A DNA stretch of 64,000 bases from Thermovenabulum sp049701175 (GTDB taxonomy: Bacteria; Bacillota; Thermosediminibacteria; Thermosediminibacterales; Thermosediminibacteraceae), in contig NZ_JBNATW010000006.1 of assembly GCF_049701175.1 (NCBI RefSeq), forward strand, positions 1-64,000. The letters run 5' to 3'. This document shows, in pieces, positions 18,883 through 28,407 of the stretch. The first letter of the stretch is position 1, and each line of letters starts with the position of its first letter. Under the pieces are notes generated by a model. It searched no databases and had not been told where the DNA came from. It worked only from the letters and a program-made list of their open reading frames with translations. A program made the translations under genes and the position numbers.

Positions 18883-20385
18883 ATGAACATTGAAAAACAG
18901 CAAGAAACCCCTCTTTTTTCGGCCCTGAAAAAGTATGTGGAGGACGGCACCATATCCTTTCACGTCCCAGGGCACAAAGGGGGAAGGGGAATACCGGAAT
19001 TTAGAAGTTTTGTAGGAGAGAACATCCTGGCCATTGATGTAACCGCAGGACTCTTAGATCTCGACAACATATGCAGCCCCCGTGGAGTGATTAAAGAAGC
19101 GGAAGAACTTGCTGCCGATGCTTTTGGAGCTGATCATGCCCACTTTCTCGTGAACGGGACCACTTCCGGAATACAGGCAATGATTCTTGCTGTGGCAAAT
19201 CCAGGGGACGAAATAATAATACCGAGGAACGCTCACAGGTCAGTGACCGGGGGGCTTATCCTAAGCGGTGCAAGGCCAGTTTATATACAACCAGTAATTG
19301 ATGATTACATGGGTATAGCCATGGGAATAACACCTGAAAGCGTGCGCAGGGCTTTGGTCGAACACCCCAACGCAAAGGCGGTCTTTGTAATCAATCCCAC
19401 CTACTACGGTGTAGCGTCCAACTTAAAGGAAATTGTGGAAATTGCCCATTCATTTGGGAAACCCGTCATAGTGGATGAGGCTCACGGTGCTCATTTTGGG
19501 TTTCACCCAGAACTTCCCCTTTCAGCGATGGAAGCTGGAGCGGACATGAGTGCAGCGAGCGTCCACAAGCTTGTAGGGTCAATGACCCAAAGCTCTATAC
19601 TTCTTGTTAAAAGTAAGTTGATTGACGACAGACGCGTCAAAGCAGCCATGAACTTGACCCAGACCACAAGCCCTTCTTATCCTCTGATGGCCTCCCTTGA
19701 TGTGGCAAGAAAACAGATAGCACTCCACGGGAGGGAGTTGCTCTCTAAGGTAATAAGGCTTTCTGAAGAGGCAAGGAAGAGATTGAACGAAGTAGAAGGC
19801 CTTTACGTAATGGGAAGGGACAAGGAAGGCACTGAAGGGTGCTTCAGATACGACCCCACAAAGATTGCAGTCAATATAAGGGAACTTGGGCTTTCCGGAT
19901 TTGAGGTAGAAAAAATCTTAAAATACGAATACCGCATTCAGGTTGAGCTTTCAGATCTTTACAACGTGCTTGCTGTAAGCGCCATTGGCGATTCCGAAGA
20001 AAGCATGGAGGTATTTGTCAAGGCGATGACCGAGATTGCCAAAAAATACGCGAGGAAAAATGTTATAAAGATATCCGCTTCCCTGCCCGAAAGCGGCGAA
20101 CTGGTGGTATCACCAAGATACGCCTTCTATGCTGAGAAAAAAGCTGTAAAGCTGGAAGACGCCGAAGGGGAAATATCCACCGAAATGCTTATGGCCTATC
20201 CGCCGGGAATCCCCATAATCTGCCCCGGCGAAAGGATAACAAGGGACATAATAGACTATGCCAAATCCCTTCAGGCCGAAGGATGCCACCTTCAAGGAAC
20301 TGAAGACCCTGAAGCTATGTTTATTAAAGTCATTGCAAACAAAGAAGCGCTGGAAATGGAATACCGGCAATTAATAAATTATTAA
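18883..20385 (+). CDS. Orn/Lys/Arg decarboxylase family protein (SpeA/YaaO-like)
   Basis: PLP-dependent fold-type I decarboxylase of about 500 residues, acting on arginine, lysine or ornithine in polyamine synthesis; the exact substrate cannot be read from the sequence. Motifs: ISFHVPGHKGGRG near the N-terminus, HFLVNGTTSGIQAMI, the PLP-pyridine aspartate in VIVDEAHGAHFG (about residue 198) and the Schiff-base lysine in SVHKLVGSMTQS (about 229). The start is uncertain: the ATG at 18883 is 13 nt from GAGGGAG, while a GTG at 18871 is too close to it. B. subtilis has a homologue (yaaO) in its origin-proximal region, which fits the neighbourhood. A SASP gene follows 51 nt downstream. Confidence 0.9.
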   Translation: MNIEKQQETPLFSALKKYVEDGTISFHVPGHKGGRGIPEFRSFVGENILAIDVTAGLLDLDNICSPRGVIKEAEELAADAFGADHAHFLVNGTTSGIQAMILAVANPGDEIIIPRNAHRSVTGGLILSGARPVYIQPVIDDYMGIAMGITPESVRRALVEHPNAKAVFVINPTYYGVASNLKEIVEIAHSFGKPVIVDEAHGAHFGFHPELPLSAMEAGADMSAASVHKLVGSMTQSSILLVKSKLIDDRRVKAAMNLTQTTSPSYPLMASLDVARKQIALHGRELLSKVIRLSEEARKRLNEVEGLYVMGRDKEGTEGCFRYDPTKIAVNIRELGLSGFEVEKILKYEYRIQVELSDLYNVLAVSAIGDSEESMEVFVKAMTEIAKKYARKNVIKISASLPESGELVVSPRYAFYAEKKAVKLEDAEGEISTEMLMAYPPGIPIICPGERITRDIIDYAKSLQAEGCHLQGTEDPEAMFIKVIANKEALEMEYRQLINY

Positions 20386-20436
20386 AAATGAGAAATACTA
20401 AAAACGTGCGCAAAAAATTTAAAAGGAGGGGGCTTT

Positions 20437-20637
20437 ATGTCCCGAAGAAGGCGCGGCGTCATGTCCGAAGCCCTCAAGTACGAGCTTGCAAAGGAACTTG
20501 GGGTATACGACATAGTCGCGAAAGAGGGTTGGGGTGCTGTTCCTTCCAGAGATTGCGGCAACCTTGTAAGGCTTGCGATCGAAAGAGCGGAACGTGCAAT
20601 GATCGAAGATTACAATAAACTCCACCCCGAGGGCTAA
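20437..20637 (+). CDS. Small acid-soluble spore protein, alpha/beta type
   Basis: 66 residues. SASPs coat and protect DNA in the dormant spore. The core LKYELAKELGVYD ... GNLVRLAIERAERAM is the alpha/beta SASP pattern (usual form GNLVKxLIE), with the basic N-terminus MSRRRRG seen in SspF-like members. RBS AAAAGGAGGGGG lies just upstream of the ATG. Presumably transcribed in the forespore, but I could not assign a sigma-G promoter with confidence. A strong terminator follows. Confidence 0.9.
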   Translation: MSRRRRGVMSEALKYELAKELGVYDIVAKEGWGAVPSRDCGNLVRLAIERAERAMIEDYNKLHPEG

Positions 20638-20655
20638 AGCTTCCTTGAGCGCACA

Positions 20656-20685
20656 AAACCAGGGTTTTACACCCTGGTTTTTATA
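20656..20685 (+). terminator. Terminator after the SASP gene
   Basis: AAACCAGGGT (20656-20665) / ACCCTGGTTT (20671-20680), then T-rich. Confidence 0.88.
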
Positions 20686-20783
20686 TTACCCAAAGATTTG
20701 TTAAATTTTAACCTTTCTCCTTTTTGAAGAATAATCTAAATATAAGACTTTTTTTTAATAATTTTTTTGAAAGGGGCCTTATC

Positions 20784-22019
20784 ATGAGACTTCCTGAAGT
20801 TGTCTTGGGAGAAAGGCAGTTAAAAATAACAAGGCCTTTTATGAGCGGCACCGATGTGAGGCATCTTCAGCAGGCACTAAAGGATTTAGGGTTTTACAGC
20901 GATAGAATTGACGGTATTTACGGAATTAATACAGACAGAGCTTTTAGGAGATTTAAAAAATACCTGAAAGAAGAGGATAACGAAAAAGCGATTGAAACCC
21001 TGAAAAATTACGAAAAATACGGCATAGGTTTTTGGCGCACCTTTCACGGCGATTTTTCCAATACGGGATATTTCCCTTTTAAAATTCGCGACCAATTGAA
21101 CACGGTTTTTTTAAAAAACATTAAAGGTATAAATTCCATGGCGGTGTATAAAAAACTTTTATTTGTTTCGGGAGATGATTTTGTAATATGCCTTGATGCT
21201 AAAAACGATGAAGTTTTATGGTATAATAACGAAATAAACCCTCGATTTCCTATAACTGCTAACTCTGATTACATTATTATTCCTGATGAGGGCATAATTT
21301 TATTAGAGCCCTTCAGCGGTAGGATGGTTGAAAGAATAGATTTGAAAAATCCCGTTTACGGTAGTGCGGTCTATTATTTAGGTAAAATCTTTTTTGCGGA
21401 GGGAAAAGGAAGTATAATAGGGTATAAACCCGGTAAAGGCATAGTATGGGAATTTAATACCGATGGGGCCTACTCCACACCTCCCGCTTTATATGGAGAA
21501 AATTTATTTTTTGCTTCCTATGACAGAAACGTTTACTGCTTGGATTTAAAGGGAGAGGTTATATGGAAGACAAAAATTTACGATTATATAATAGAGCCCC
21601 TTTTTGTCTTTGAAACTTTTGCCTTTGCGCTGGGAGAAGAAAAATTGTATGCCTTTGATAGCTTCACCGGCCAAGTTTTGTGGATTAAAGTATTACCAGA
21701 AAGAGATTTTATAACCAATTGCCTTGCGGGGAATATCCTTTACATTGTAACGACTGCGGGAAATCTTTTCATTTTAAACAAGCAAAAAGGGGATTTTGAG
21801 GGGATAATTACCCTAAAAGAAAAACCCAATAAACTGTTTTTTGGAAACGGCGAAAAATTGTTTATCGGAAGCCAAAACGGATTATTAGTTTATGCAGTCT
21901 CGGAAAGCGGTGTTTTTTTGAAGGAAGAGTATTTAAAAGGTCATAATATTAAGGCTGTCGCCTTTTCGGGTAAAACCCTTTTTGCAGCAACAGAAAAAGG
22001 ACTTTTTGCTTTAAGTTGA
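20784..22019 (+). CDS. Peptidoglycan-binding domain / PQQ-like beta-propeller protein
   Basis: 411 residues. Residues about 15-60 form a PG_binding_1 domain (SGTDVRHLQQALKDLGFYS, then GIYGINTDRAFRRF). The rest is a chain of PQQ/WD40-like repeats (EVLWYNNEI, GIVWEFNTDGAYSTPPALYG, GEVIWKTKIYD, GQVLWIKVLPE). There is no signal peptide at the ATG (20784, preceded by AAAGGGG), which is unusual for a peptidoglycan-binding protein and may point to action on the spore cortex from the mother cell. A longer start (TTG 20724) adds no signal peptide. murI follows after 13 nt, so a cell-wall link is plausible. Exact role unknown. Confidence 0.8.
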   Translation: MRLPEVVLGERQLKITRPFMSGTDVRHLQQALKDLGFYSDRIDGIYGINTDRAFRRFKKYLKEEDNEKAIETLKNYEKYGIGFWRTFHGDFSNTGYFPFKIRDQLNTVFLKNIKGINSMAVYKKLLFVSGDDFVICLDAKNDEVLWYNNEINPRFPITANSDYIIIPDEGIILLEPFSGRMVERIDLKNPVYGSAVYYLGKIFFAEGKGSIIGYKPGKGIVWEFNTDGAYSTPPALYGENLFFASYDRNVYCLDLKGEVIWKTKIYDYIIEPLFVFETFAFALGEEKLYAFDSFTGQVLWIKVLPERDFITNCLAGNILYIVTTAGNLFILNKQKGDFEGIITLKEKPNKLFFGNGEKLFIGSQNGLLVYAVSESGVFLKEEYLKGHNIKAVAFSGKTLFAATEKGLFALS

Positions 22020-22032
22020 AGGAGGGATTTTC

Positions 22033-22836
22033 TTGAGCAGTAAACCCATTGGAGTTTTCGACTCGGGAGTTGGGGGACTTACCGTATCAAAAGAAATCAT
22101 GGAGCTCTTGCCCCATGAGGCCATTGTGTATTTGGGGGATACCGCAAGGGTGCCCTACGGTTCAAAATCACCGGAGACCATAACCCGCTACGCTTTTGAA
22201 GGCTTAAAATTTCTTTTGTCAATGAACGTAAAGCTTGTTGTTATTGCCTGCAACACGGTAAGCGCCACATGCTTAAAAGAGCTGCAAAACAATTCAAACG
22301 TTCCCGTAATAGGGGTAATAGAGCCGGGAGCAAGGGCTGCGGTGAGGACTACAACCTCTAAAAAAGTTGGAGTTATCGGTACCGAAAGGACTGTAAAAAG
22401 CAAGGTTTACGAGAGTGCTATAAAAGAAATTGACAGTGAAATCATGATTTTGTCAAAAGCCTGCCCCTTGTTTGTCCCTCTTATTGAAGAAGGGTGGCTT
22501 GACAAGGAGGCCACATATCTTACTATAGCTGAATACCTTATGCCCTTAAAAAAGGAAGGAATAGATACCCTCGTGCTTGGCTGCACCCATTACCCCCTCC
22601 TAAAACCTTCCATTGCTCGGGTTCTCGGTGAAGAAATAAAATTGGTGGACTGTGCAAAGGAAACCGCGAGGATAGTAAGAGAAACCCTCGAATCAATGGG
22701 ACTTTTGAACCAAGGGGATTTGCCTTACGAAGAAAAACATAAATACTACGTCACCGACAATCCAGAAAAATTTAAAGAAATAGGGGAAAGGTTTTTAAAT
22801 AAGAAGATAGAACATATAGAAAAAGTTAGGCTATAA
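22033..22836 (+). CDS. murI: Glutamate racemase
   Basis: Interconverts L- and D-glutamate, supplying D-Glu for peptidoglycan. The 267-residue protein has both catalytic-cysteine motifs: VVIACNTVSA and LVLGCTHYPLL, plus the N-terminal IGVFDSGVGGLTV and GDTARVPYG. TTG start with GGAGGG just upstream. It is packed between the PQQ protein (13 nt) and ansA (14 nt), and so probably in one transcript. Confidence 0.96.
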   Translation: MSSKPIGVFDSGVGGLTVSKEIMELLPHEAIVYLGDTARVPYGSKSPETITRYAFEGLKFLLSMNVKLVVIACNTVSATCLKELQNNSNVPVIGVIEPGARAAVRTTTSKKVGVIGTERTVKSKVYESAIKEIDSEIMILSKACPLFVPLIEEGWLDKEATYLTIAEYLMPLKKEGIDTLVLGCTHYPLLKPSIARVLGEEIKLVDCAKETARIVRETLESMGLLNQGDLPYEEKHKYYVTDNPEKFKEIGERFLNKKIEHIEKVRL

Positions 22837-22850
22837 AAGGAGCGGTTTTT

Positions 22851-23855
22851 ATGAAGAAAAAAATTGCCTTTTTAGCTACCGGTGGTACCATTGCCTGTGT
22901 TAAGACTTCCGAAGGTTTGAGGCCGGCCTTTACGCAGAAGGAAATGCTCGAACTTTTACCTGAGCTTTCGGAAATAGCGGAAATTGAGGGAAGAATGATA
23001 ATGAACATCGATAGCTCCAATATGCAGCCTGAAGACTGGACTATCATAGCAAAAGAAGTGGAAAAAGCCTTAAAAAATTGCGACGGTGTAGTTATCTCCC
23101 ACGGAACAGATACCATGGCCTATACATCCTCCGCCTTAACTTACATACTTACCTTTCTTAAAAAGCCTGTAATTCTTACTGGAGCGCAGGTTCCCATAGG
23201 AGAAGAATGGAGCGACGGCAAAAAAAACCTAAAGGATGCCTTTTTGACAGCTGTAGCCGGCGAACCCGGGGTTTTTGTAGTGTTTGACGGCAAAATTATA
23301 TTTGGAGACAGGGCAGAGAAACTGAAGTCCAAAAGCTTTGATGCCTTTTACAGCGTAAATAGCCCTTTTGCAGGGGAAGTGGTTGACGGCAAAGTAACTT
23401 TTGCTAAGGAAGTATTAAAAGCTGAAAGGGATAGGATACAAAATATATGGCAAAAGATTGCCATAAAAGAAGGTTATACAAAAAGAGAGATTCAGGGAGC
23501 TCCATGCATTGTTTACGATAAAATTAATGCGAAGGTAATGCTTTTTAAATTATACCCCGGGTTTGAACCCGATATGCTTCTTTATGCAAAGGGGAAAGGC
23601 TATAAAGCAGTCCTCATTGAAAGCTTTGGAGCTGGAGGGGTTACCTTCAGGGAGCCGAGGAATTTGATACCTGCAATAAAAGAACTTATCGATTCCGGTA
23701 TAAAAGTGGCGGTGACAACACAGGTAGTCTATGAAGGCGTTGATTTAAGCCTTTACGAAGTAGGAAGAAAAGCCCTTGAGGTAGGAGCTATCTCCTGCGA
23801 TAAAGATACAAGGGAAGCAGCACTTATTAAACTTATGCTGTCTTTATACGATTAA
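22851..23855 (+). CDS. ansA: L-asparaginase, type I (cytoplasmic)
   Basis: Hydrolyses asparagine to aspartate and ammonia. 334 residues without a signal peptide. The two catalytic threonine motifs are seen: ATGGTIACV near residue 10 and SHGTDTMAYTSSAL near 85. C-terminal family stretches: VLIESFGAGGV and TTQVVYEGVDLSLYEVG. It ends the PQQ-murI-ansA unit, followed by a terminator. Confidence 0.95.
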   Translation: MKKKIAFLATGGTIACVKTSEGLRPAFTQKEMLELLPELSEIAEIEGRMIMNIDSSNMQPEDWTIIAKEVEKALKNCDGVVISHGTDTMAYTSSALTYILTFLKKPVILTGAQVPIGEEWSDGKKNLKDAFLTAVAGEPGVFVVFDGKIIFGDRAEKLKSKSFDAFYSVNSPFAGEVVDGKVTFAKEVLKAERDRIQNIWQKIAIKEGYTKREIQGAPCIVYDKINAKVMLFKLYPGFEPDMLLYAKGKGYKAVLIESFGAGGVTFREPRNLIPAIKELIDSGIKVAVTTQVVYEGVDLSLYEVGRKALEVGAISCDKDTREAALIKLMLSLYD

Positions 23856-23873
23856 AAAAATTAAAGGGTAAAG

Positions 23874-23912
23874 TCCAGCCTTAAGGTTTTAATTTGAGGC
23901 TGGATTTATTTT
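23874..23912 (+). terminator. Terminator after ansA
   Basis: TCCAGCCT (23874-23881) / AGGCTGGA (23897-23904), followed by TTTATTTTT. Confidence 0.85.
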
Positions 23913-23984
23913 TAACACAAATTACCCCAGGGTCATATTATAAAATATGAAAAAACTATGGGCAATATTAAGGGGGAAAGTTTT

Positions 23985-24350
23985 ATGAACACCTCCTGGT
24001 TAAAAGTTGTAGGGGATGTTTTGACCAGCGAAGCAGTTATGGAACCTGTAATTGCAGCTGTTTTGGGCTACGGTATAAGCGTCTACAACAAAAACAGGCG
24101 ATTCAGGATAATAATGGAAATAACTGCCGATGTGGTGGACTATATAGAGGAGCACTACAAGGAGTGGGGAATTAAAGGCAACCAGAAAATGGAAAAATTC
24201 TTGGAGATATTTTCAAGGGAGTTCAAAAAGCACTTTGGAAGAAGGCCCACGAAGGAAGAGCTGGAAACTGCAAAAATTCGGGCGGAGGCTTTGGTGTACA
24301 GGGCGAGAATGAATTATGATATAATTAAAAAAAGTATGATAAAAAAATAG
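23985..24350 (+). CDS. Hypothetical protein, holin-like
   Basis: 121 residues: a short N-terminal hydrophobic stretch (VMEPVIAAVLGYGISVY, about 17-33), then a charged, helical region (DVVDYIEEHYKEWGIKGNQK, KKHFGRRPTKEELETAKIRA). The layout of one membrane segment plus a helical tail recalls LL-H-type phage holins, but I would not assert that function. AAGGGGG precedes the ATG at 23985. No other phage genes are nearby. It is probably a separate small gene upstream of argS. Confidence 0.65.
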   Translation: MNTSWLKVVGDVLTSEAVMEPVIAAVLGYGISVYNKNRRFRIIMEITADVVDYIEEHYKEWGIKGNQKMEKFLEIFSREFKKHFGRRPTKEELETAKIRAEALVYRARMNYDIIKKSMIKK

Positions 24351-24427
24351 TTTTGTTGCATAAAATTGGGCAAAAATATATAATATTAATGTATTTTAGG
24401 TATTTTTTTGATTGGAGGAAAAATAGT

Positions 24428-26143
24428 GTGGACATCAAGCAGAAGATAAAGGCGGATATAAAAAGTCTCATAATATCGGCACTGAATGAGGCAAAAAAGG
24501 AAAATGTCTTAAATTTTGATGAAATAGCGCCCTTTGCCGTTGAAGTGCCCAAGGAAAAAGCTCACGGGGATTTTGCGGCAAATATAGCAATGGTAATGGC
24601 AAAAAAAGCCAAGCAGAGCCCCGTCAAAATTGCAGGAGTAATAAAAGAATACATTGAAAAATCCCTTTCTTTTTATAGCAGCGTCCCTATAGAAAAAATA
24701 GAAGTGGCAGGACCGGGGTTTTTGAACTTTTATTTAAAAAAGGATTGGGCCCACGAAGCCTTATACTACATCCTAAAAGAGGGCGAAAATTACGGCAAGC
24801 AGGATATAGGAAATGGCAAAAAGGTTCAGGTAGAATTCGTGAGCGCAAACCCTACAGGCCCCATGCATATGGGCAATGCCCGCGGTGCAGCCCTCGGCGA
24901 CGCTTTGGCCGAACTTTTGAAAACTGTAGGATACGATGTCACAAGGGAGTTTTATATAAACGATGCCGGGAATCAAATTGAAAACTTTGCCCTTTCCTTG
25001 GAAGCGAGGTACCTGCAGCTTTTGGGTTACGATGCGCAGATCCCCGAAGGAGGCTACCACGGAGAAGATGTTATAGAACACATGAAGGAGTTCATTGAAA
25101 AAGAAGGGGATAAATACTTGAATGTAGAGCCCGAAGAAAGAAGAAGGGTCTTTGTGGAATACGCCCTCGAAAAAAACATCCGCCGTATGAAACAGGATTT
25201 AGAAAATTTCGGCGTGGTTTTTGACATCTGGTTTTCGGAGCGCTCCCTGCACGAGAGTAATAAGGTGATGGATACTATAAAAATGCTCCAAGAACGTGGA
25301 TATACCTATGAAAAGGACGGAGCTTTGTGGTTTGCTGCCACCAAATTCGGCGTGCCCAAGGATGAGGTGCTAATACGCCAGAACGGTATCCCCACCTATT
25401 TCGCAGCGGACATTGCCTATCATAAGGACAAGTTTGACAGGGGCTTTGAATGGGTTATCGATATATGGGGTGCCGACCACCACGGGCACGTGCCAAGGGT
25501 TAAAGCTGGGCTTGCCGCCCTCGGATACGACCCGGAAAAGCTTACCATTATCATAATGCAACTTGTAAGGCTTTTCAGGAACGGCGAAATTGCCCGCATG
25601 TCCAAAAGGACAGGCAGGGCTGTAACCTTAGCAGATCTGATAGACGAAGTTGGAAAGGATGCAGCAAGGTTTTTCTTCAATTTGAGAAGTGCGGACACCC
25701 ATTTGGATTTTGACCTTGATTTAGCTGTAAAGCAGTCGGAGGAAAATCCCGTATTTTACGTGCAGTACGCCCATGCGAGGATTTCGAGCATATTAAGAAC
25801 TGCAAAGGAGCAGGGCATAGAATTTGACGTTGAAAACTTCTCGGAAGCGAGAATAAAACAGCTGGTGGGACTTTTGAAAGAAGAGCCCGAGATTGAGCTT
25901 ATCAAAAAGCTTGCCGAGTTTCCTGAAGAAATACGTATAGCAGCGGAAAACCTTTCTCCCTATAGGATCGCAAATTTCACCTTGGAGCTTGCATCGCTTT
26001 TCCACTCTTTTTACAACAGCTGCAGGGTGCTCACAGACGATAAGGATTTGACTAAAGCAAGGCTTATACTTATATTTTCAACCAAAAGGGTTTTGAAGAA
26101 TGCCTTCAAGATACTCGGCATTTCGGCACCCGAAAGGATGTAA
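24428..26143 (+). CDS. argS: Arginine--tRNA ligase
   Basis: Class I aminoacyl-tRNA synthetase charging tRNA-Arg. 571 residues. HIGH-type motif in SANPTGPMHMGNARGAALGD (about residues 139-158) and KMSKS-type motif RMSKRTGRAVTLADL (about 390), with the ArgRS N-terminal additional domain (FAVEVPKEKAHGDFAANIAM) and the DALR anticodon-binding domain at the C-terminus. Start: GTG at 24428, 9 nt after GGAGG (24414-24418); longer forms lack a ribosome site. No T-box leader is visible. Two tRNA-Arg genes lie 20 kb downstream. Confidence 0.96.
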   Translation: MDIKQKIKADIKSLIISALNEAKKENVLNFDEIAPFAVEVPKEKAHGDFAANIAMVMAKKAKQSPVKIAGVIKEYIEKSLSFYSSVPIEKIEVAGPGFLNFYLKKDWAHEALYYILKEGENYGKQDIGNGKKVQVEFVSANPTGPMHMGNARGAALGDALAELLKTVGYDVTREFYINDAGNQIENFALSLEARYLQLLGYDAQIPEGGYHGEDVIEHMKEFIEKEGDKYLNVEPEERRRVFVEYALEKNIRRMKQDLENFGVVFDIWFSERSLHESNKVMDTIKMLQERGYTYEKDGALWFAATKFGVPKDEVLIRQNGIPTYFAADIAYHKDKFDRGFEWVIDIWGADHHGHVPRVKAGLAALGYDPEKLTIIIMQLVRLFRNGEIARMSKRTGRAVTLADLIDEVGKDAARFFFNLRSADTHLDFDLDLAVKQSEENPVFYVQYAHARISSILRTAKEQGIEFDVENFSEARIKQLVGLLKEEPEIELIKKLAEFPEEIRIAAENLSPYRIANFTLELASLFHSFYNSCRVLTDDKDLTKARLILIFSTKRVLKNAFKILGISAPERM

Positions 26144-26169
26144 AATACCCTCATTAAGGGGTTGATAGA

Positions 26170-27612
26170 TTGAAGGAGATTGATATAATAAAAGCCCAGT
26201 TAGAGCTTCTCCTTTCTCATGTAGAAGAGGGCATACACATCGTAGATGATGCGGGCATTACGGTATACTACAACGATGCGGTCGCCAAAATTGAGGGATT
26301 GACCAGGGAAGAGGTAGTGGGGAGGCATATTTTAGAAATATTTCCCTCCTTAGACGAAGAGGAGAGCACCCTCCTGAAGGTTTTAAGAACGGGGGAGCCC
26401 ATATACGATAAGGAGCAGACCTTCACCAATTATAAAGGGAAGAGAATCACCACAATAAACACCACACTGCCCATAAAGGTTGACGGCAAAATAATAGGTG
26501 CTATGGAAATATCCAAGGATATAACCTCTGTAAAAGACCTCTCCGAGAGGATAAACGACCTTCAGGCAATTCTTTACGGCAGGAAAAAACCGGGAGAAAA
26601 GAAGACGGGAGCGGTTTTCACCTTTGATGATATAATCGGCGAAAGCAGGGAAATAAAGGAGCTAAAGGCGCTGGCCCGAAAGGCTGCGAGAAGCTCCATC
26701 CCCGTTTTAGTCTGGGGAGAGACGGGGACGGGGAAGGAGCTCTTTGTACAGGCCATTCACAATGAAAGTCCGAGGAAAAATAAACCCTTTATCCCCCAAA
26801 ATTGTGCCGCCCTGCCGGGCACGCTTCTTGAAGGTATACTCTTCGGCACCATAAAGGGAGGATTTACAGGGGCTGAAGACAGGCCAGGACTTTTCGAACT
26901 TGCAGACGGTGGCACTCTTTTCTTGGATGAGATAAATTCAATGCCCCTTGAACTTCAGGCAAAGCTTTTGAGGGTGCTGCAGGAAGGTACGGTGAGGAGG
27001 ATAGGCGATACAAAAGTAAGGTATGTGGATACGAGAGTCATAACGGCGTGCAGCGAGGACCCGGTGGAGGCTGTGGAAAAAAAGAAGCTTCGTGAAGACC
27101 TTTTTTACCGAATAAATGTGGTTTCTTTAAAAATCCCTCCTTTAAGGGAAAGGAAGGAAGACATACCCATACTTGTGGATTATTTTATTAAAAAATATAA
27201 CCCAAATACCGAAACCGATATAAAAGTATCGCAGGCGGTTATGGATATATTTTACGAATACCCCTGGCCGGGCAATGTTAGGGAATTGGAACACGCTATA
27301 GAAGGTGCCCTTGTTATAATGGAAGGGGACACCATACTTCCTGTGCATCTTCCCGTTCAAATAAAAAGTTATTTTTCACCGGCAAAGGGGAATATAATAT
27401 ATCAGGAGAGCATGAATCTTCAGGAAGCTTTGGAAAGGGTAGAAATGGATTTAATAAAAAAGGCTATAGAGAAAACCAGCGGTAATATTTCAAGAGCAGC
27501 AAGGATGCTTGGCATACCCCGACAGACCCTTCAGTACAAATTGAGAAAAATCAATGAAAGCAAAAAAATAAAAAGGTTAAAAGAGGAAAAGGAGATAGAG
27601 AACTCAAGTTAA
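26170..27612 (+). CDS. Sigma-54-dependent transcriptional activator, RocR-like
   Basis: 480 residues: an N-terminal PAS domain (about 10-115, IVDDAGITVYYNDAVAKIEG), a AAA+ central domain (about 155-385) with Walker A GETGTGKE and Walker B GGTLFLDEI, and a C-terminal Fis-type helix-turn-helix (NISRAARMLGIPRQTLQYKL). The sigma-54-contacting loop reads GGFTGA rather than GAFTGA. The architecture is that of RocR, activator of arginine catabolism in Bacillus. The position behind argS would suit that, but no arginine-catabolic genes or clear -24/-12 promoters are seen here. TTG start with GGGG upstream. Confidence 0.88.
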   Translation: MKEIDIIKAQLELLLSHVEEGIHIVDDAGITVYYNDAVAKIEGLTREEVVGRHILEIFPSLDEEESTLLKVLRTGEPIYDKEQTFTNYKGKRITTINTTLPIKVDGKIIGAMEISKDITSVKDLSERINDLQAILYGRKKPGEKKTGAVFTFDDIIGESREIKELKALARKAARSSIPVLVWGETGTGKELFVQAIHNESPRKNKPFIPQNCAALPGTLLEGILFGTIKGGFTGAEDRPGLFELADGGTLFLDEINSMPLELQAKLLRVLQEGTVRRIGDTKVRYVDTRVITACSEDPVEAVEKKKLREDLFYRINVVSLKIPPLRERKEDIPILVDYFIKKYNPNTETDIKVSQAVMDIFYEYPWPGNVRELEHAIEGALVIMEGDTILPVHLPVQIKSYFSPAKGNIIYQESMNLQEALERVEMDLIKKAIEKTSGNISRAARMLGIPRQTLQYKLRKINESKKIKRLKEEKEIENSS

Positions 27613-27731
27613 AATGTTAAATACAAGGAGGAATTTTAAGTTTTTTCAAGAATATATAAGAATATATGGCTTTTAGACAGTTCCCCTGTGCGGTTAACCG
27701 GTAAAGAGGAAAGAAAGGGAGGTTTTTAACT

Positions 27732-28373
27732 GTGAAAATAAGATGGTTCGGTCATGCCTGCTTTATGCTGGAGTCCGTTGTCGGCACCAAGATAGTCACC
27801 GACCCATTTGATGGAAGTGTAGGATATAAGATACCTAAGGTTGAAGCCGATGTGGTTACGGTAAGCCACGACCACTACGACCACAATTATGTGGAGGCGG
27901 TTCACGGGGACCCGACTATTATAAAGGCTCCGGGAGAATACATCACCTGTGGTGTTAGCATAAAAGGAATTTCCGCCTTCCACGATGAGGTAAAAGGGGC
28001 GAAAAGGGGACAGAACATAATCTTCGTCTACGAAATAGATGGAGTGAGGGTATGCCACGTGGGAGATTTAGGGCATCTTCTTTCAAAGGCTCAGGTTGAG
28101 GAAATAGGTAGGGTAGATGTGCTTTTAATCCCTGTAGGAGGGACCTTTACCCTCGATGCTGAAGGAGCAGCTGCCGTGAGGGAACAGCTTTCACCCAAGA
28201 TTACCATCCCCATGCACTTTAAGACCCCTGCAGTTAGCATGCCCATAGACCCTGTAGACAAATTCCTTGATAAAGTCGGGGGAGGAGAATTTTTAGATTC
28301 CAACACCTTAGAGGTCACTCAAGACGACCTAAAGGGCGACGTAAAAAGGGTAATAGTTTTAAAATACGAGTAA
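27732..28373 (+). CDS. Metal-dependent hydrolase, beta-lactamase-like (UPF0173 family)
   Basis: 213 residues with the metallo-beta-lactamase metal site: SHDHYDHNYVE (HxHxDH), AFHDE and GDLGHLL, ending IPMHFKTP. The family contains UlaG-like and YtkL-like proteins; the substrate is unknown. GTG start after AAGGGAGG. The 119-bp gap upstream holds only a 10-bp palindrome CGGTTAACCG (27693-27702) of unknown meaning. Closed by a terminator. Confidence 0.88.
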   Translation: MKIRWFGHACFMLESVVGTKIVTDPFDGSVGYKIPKVEADVVTVSHDHYDHNYVEAVHGDPTIIKAPGEYITCGVSIKGISAFHDEVKGAKRGQNIIFVYEIDGVRVCHVGDLGHLLSKAQVEEIGRVDVLLIPVGGTFTLDAEGAAAVREQLSPKITIPMHFKTPAVSMPIDPVDKFLDKVGGGEFLDSNTLEVTQDDLKGDVKRVIVLKYE

Positions 28374-28400
28374 AAAGCAGCATTTTCGCTGCTTTTTTTA
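28374..28400 (+). terminator. Terminator after the metal-dependent hydrolase gene
   Basis: AAAGCAGC (28374-28381) / GCTGCTTT (28388-28395) and T-run. Confidence 0.88.
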
Positions 28401-28407
28401 TTAATTA

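Noticed and set aside
20388..20656. Alternative frames on both strands across the SASP gene
   Set aside because: The SASP frame has family motifs and a strong ribosome site; the others have neither.
24353..24427. Possible T-box or extended N-terminus upstream of argS
   Set aside because: No specifier stem or T-box sequence is seen; a good ribosome site places the start at GTG 24428.
27693..27702. Palindrome CGGTTAACCG upstream of the metal-dependent hydrolase gene
   Set aside because: A single short palindrome with no repeat or promoter overlap that would support an operator.
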